NCBI GenBank assembly: GCA_015689745.1
Contig: WVSO01000009.1
Location: forward strand, 1 to 64,000
Direction of reading: 5' to 3'
DNA length: 64,000 bases
Source of the DNA: Rhodobacterales bacterium HKCCSP123
Lineage (GTDB): Bacteria; Pseudomonadota; Alphaproteobacteria; Rhodobacterales; Rhodobacteraceae
Shown here: positions 62,922-64,000 of the stretch, piece after piece
How positions within the stretch are numbered: the stretch's first letter is position 1
How the letters are laid out: the number at the start of each line of letters is the position of its first letter
Notes under the pieces: generated by a model
Databases searched by the model: none
Seen by the model: the letters and a program-made list of their open reading frames with translations, nothing else
Told to the model about the DNA's origin: nothing
Made by a program: the position numbers and the translations under genes

Positions 62922-64000
62922 GACGCCGCCCTCCCCTCGAGCAGCGGGCGCACGTCGGTCAGGTGACCTGTCACCGCGGCGGCCGCCACCATGGCGGGCG
63001 ACATCAGGTGCGTGCGCGAGTCGCGTCCCTGCCGGCCCCGGAAATTGCGGTTCGTGGTCGAGGCACAGCGCTTGCCCGGCGCCACGGTATCGCCGTTCAT
63101 CGCCACGCACATGGAACAGCCGGCGCCCACCCAATCGAGGCCGGCCTCGGTGAAGATGCGATCAAGCCCCTCGGCCTCGGCCTGCGCCTTGACCTGTCTC
63201 GAACCGGGCGAGACGAGGCCCGGCACCTTCGCCCTGCGCCCCGCAAGCACGGCCGCGGCCGCCCTGAGGTCTTCGATCCGCGCATTGGTGCAGGACCCGA
63301 TGAAGACCTGGTCGATGGCGATATCCGAGATGCGCTGGCCCGGGCTCAGGCCCATGTAGTCCAGCGCGGCGCGGATGCGCGCAGCCGCCTCGGCGGGTGC
63401 CCGCCCGGGGTCCGGAACCGTCGCCGTCACCGGCAGGGCATCCTCGGGCGAGGTGCCCCAGGTGACGATCGGCGCGATCTCGGCCGCGTCGATCGTGATG
63501 TCCCGGGAAAACCGCGCATCCGCATCGCTCGGAAGCGCCGACCATGCATCCACCGCGCGGTCCCAATCGTCGCCGGACGGTGCGAAGGGGCGCCCCTTCA
63601 GGTAGTCGAAGGTCACGTCGTCCGGGGCGATCATGCCGAAGCGCGCGCCCCCCTCGATCGACAGGTTGCAAAGCGTCATGCGCGCTTCCATCGACAGGGA
63701 TTGCACCGTGGCCCCCGCGTATTCGATGGCATGTCCGCGCGCGCCGTCCGCGCCCAGCCTGGCAATCCAGGCAAGCGCCAGGTCCTTCGCCCCCACGCCG
63801 GGACCGAGGCGGCCCGTCACGGTGATCCGCATGGCGGCCGGTTTCTTCTGCCAGACCGTCTGGGTGGCGAGGACATGCGCCACCTCGGTCGCGCCGATCC
63901 CGAAGGCCAGCGCCCCGAAGGCACCGTGGGTGGAGGTGTGGCTGTCACCGCAGTTGATCATGAGGCCGGGCAGCGTGAGACCCTGTTCCGGTCCGATCAC
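62918..64000 (-). CDS. leuC: 3-isopropylmalate dehydratase large subunit, C-terminal part (start outside window)
   Basis: The frame is open to the right edge, so the N-terminal roughly 100 residues lie beyond it. Visible parts include [21 protein letters not shown] and the 4Fe-4S cluster cysteines in GSCTN and AGCSMC, with [10 protein letters not shown], all typical of bacterial LeuC. It forms the dehydratase with the overlapping leuD. Placement before a TRAP transporter leaves open whether this is the leucine-pathway enzyme or a catabolic paralog. Confidence 0.93.
   Translation of the reverse strand: MIGPEQGLTLPGLMINCGDSHTSTHGAFGALAFGIGATEVAHVLATQTVWQKKPAAMRITVTGRLGPGVGAKDLALAWIARLGADGARGHAIEYAGATVQSLSMEARMTLCNLSIEGGARFGMIAPDDVTFDYLKGRPFAPSGDDWDRAVDAWSALPSDADARFSRDITIDAAEIAPIVTWGTSPEDALPVTATVPDPGRAPAEAAARIRAALDYMGLSPGQRISDIAIDQVFIGSCTNARIEDLRAAAAVLAGRRAKVPGLVSPGSRQVKAQAEAEGLDRIFTEAGLDWVGAGCSMCVAMNGDTVAPGKRCASTTNRNFRGRQGRDSRTHLMSPAMVAAAAVTGHLTDVRPLLEGRAAS

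Noticed and set aside
1-64000. CRISPR arrays, rRNA genes, intact insertion sequences
   Set aside because: No regularly spaced repeat-spacer pattern, no rRNA sequence and no transposase were found.

Overview
The window looks like the chromosome of an alphaproteobacterium of the Rhodobacteraceae (Roseobacter/Paracoccus type). Supporting signs are the high GC content, a HemY C-terminus beside a tRNA-Thr gene, a VPEID-CTERM protein, a DctPQM TRAP transporter and a set of secreted proteins and small lipoproteins of a style common in that family. This assignment is inference from gene content; no database was searched.

Region 1 (1-1092) is core chromosome: the end of hemY, a broken copy of the 5' half of tRNA-Thr, and an intact tRNA-Thr(CGU). 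Region 2 (1077-30914) is a genomic island of about 30 kb inserted at the 3' end of that tRNA. A perfect 26-bp repeat of the tRNA 3' end and its downstream flank marks both ends. At its left end lies a tyrosine recombinase whose stop overlaps the start of a protein with motifs A, B and C of family-A DNA polymerases. A second module (17123-21392) carries a DUF5906-type primase-helicase ATPase, an HNH nuclease, two small proteins, a second tyrosine recombinase and a 62-residue partner, and ends in a strong terminator. Between the modules lies a run of twelve minus-strand genes (14886 down to 6286) for envelope and secreted proteins: lysozyme-inhibitor-like (LprI/MliC), META domain, DUF805, M28 peptidase, alpha/beta hydrolase and small secreted proteins. 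It is read divergently from a TPR regulator at 15004. The right part of the island holds a GDPD-family protein, a K+ channel, a phospholipase D, a second large hydrolase, a PliG-SH3b protein and a small lipoprotein.

Region 3 (30915-about 45400), outside the island, is GC-richer but carries the same kinds of gene: modular secreted proteins built from SH3b, PliG-like lysozyme-inhibitor and two uncharacterised domains, small lipoproteins of the same family as in the island, another alpha/beta hydrolase, an XRE regulator, a GlsB-type membrane protein, an outer-membrane barrel and a serine beta-lactamase-fold hydrolase. Related gene sets on both sides of attR are the most striking theme of the window.

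Region 4 (45486-64000) is metabolic chromosome: membrane and lipase-like proteins, L-serine dehydratase, a VOC protein, a LacI regulator with its own candidate operator beside an MmgE/PrpD gene, tRNA-Arg(CCU), a HExxH secreted protein, a GDPD-fold protein that lacks catalytic residues, cysteine synthase, a MaoC hydratase, and a minus-strand operon leuC-leuD-dctP-dctQ-dctM-TPR whose leuC runs off the right edge.

Long overlapping reading frames on the opposite strand of the GC-rich genes were treated as shadows. Start codons are my choice from ribosome binding sites, signal peptides and overlaps, and differ in places from the longest frame.
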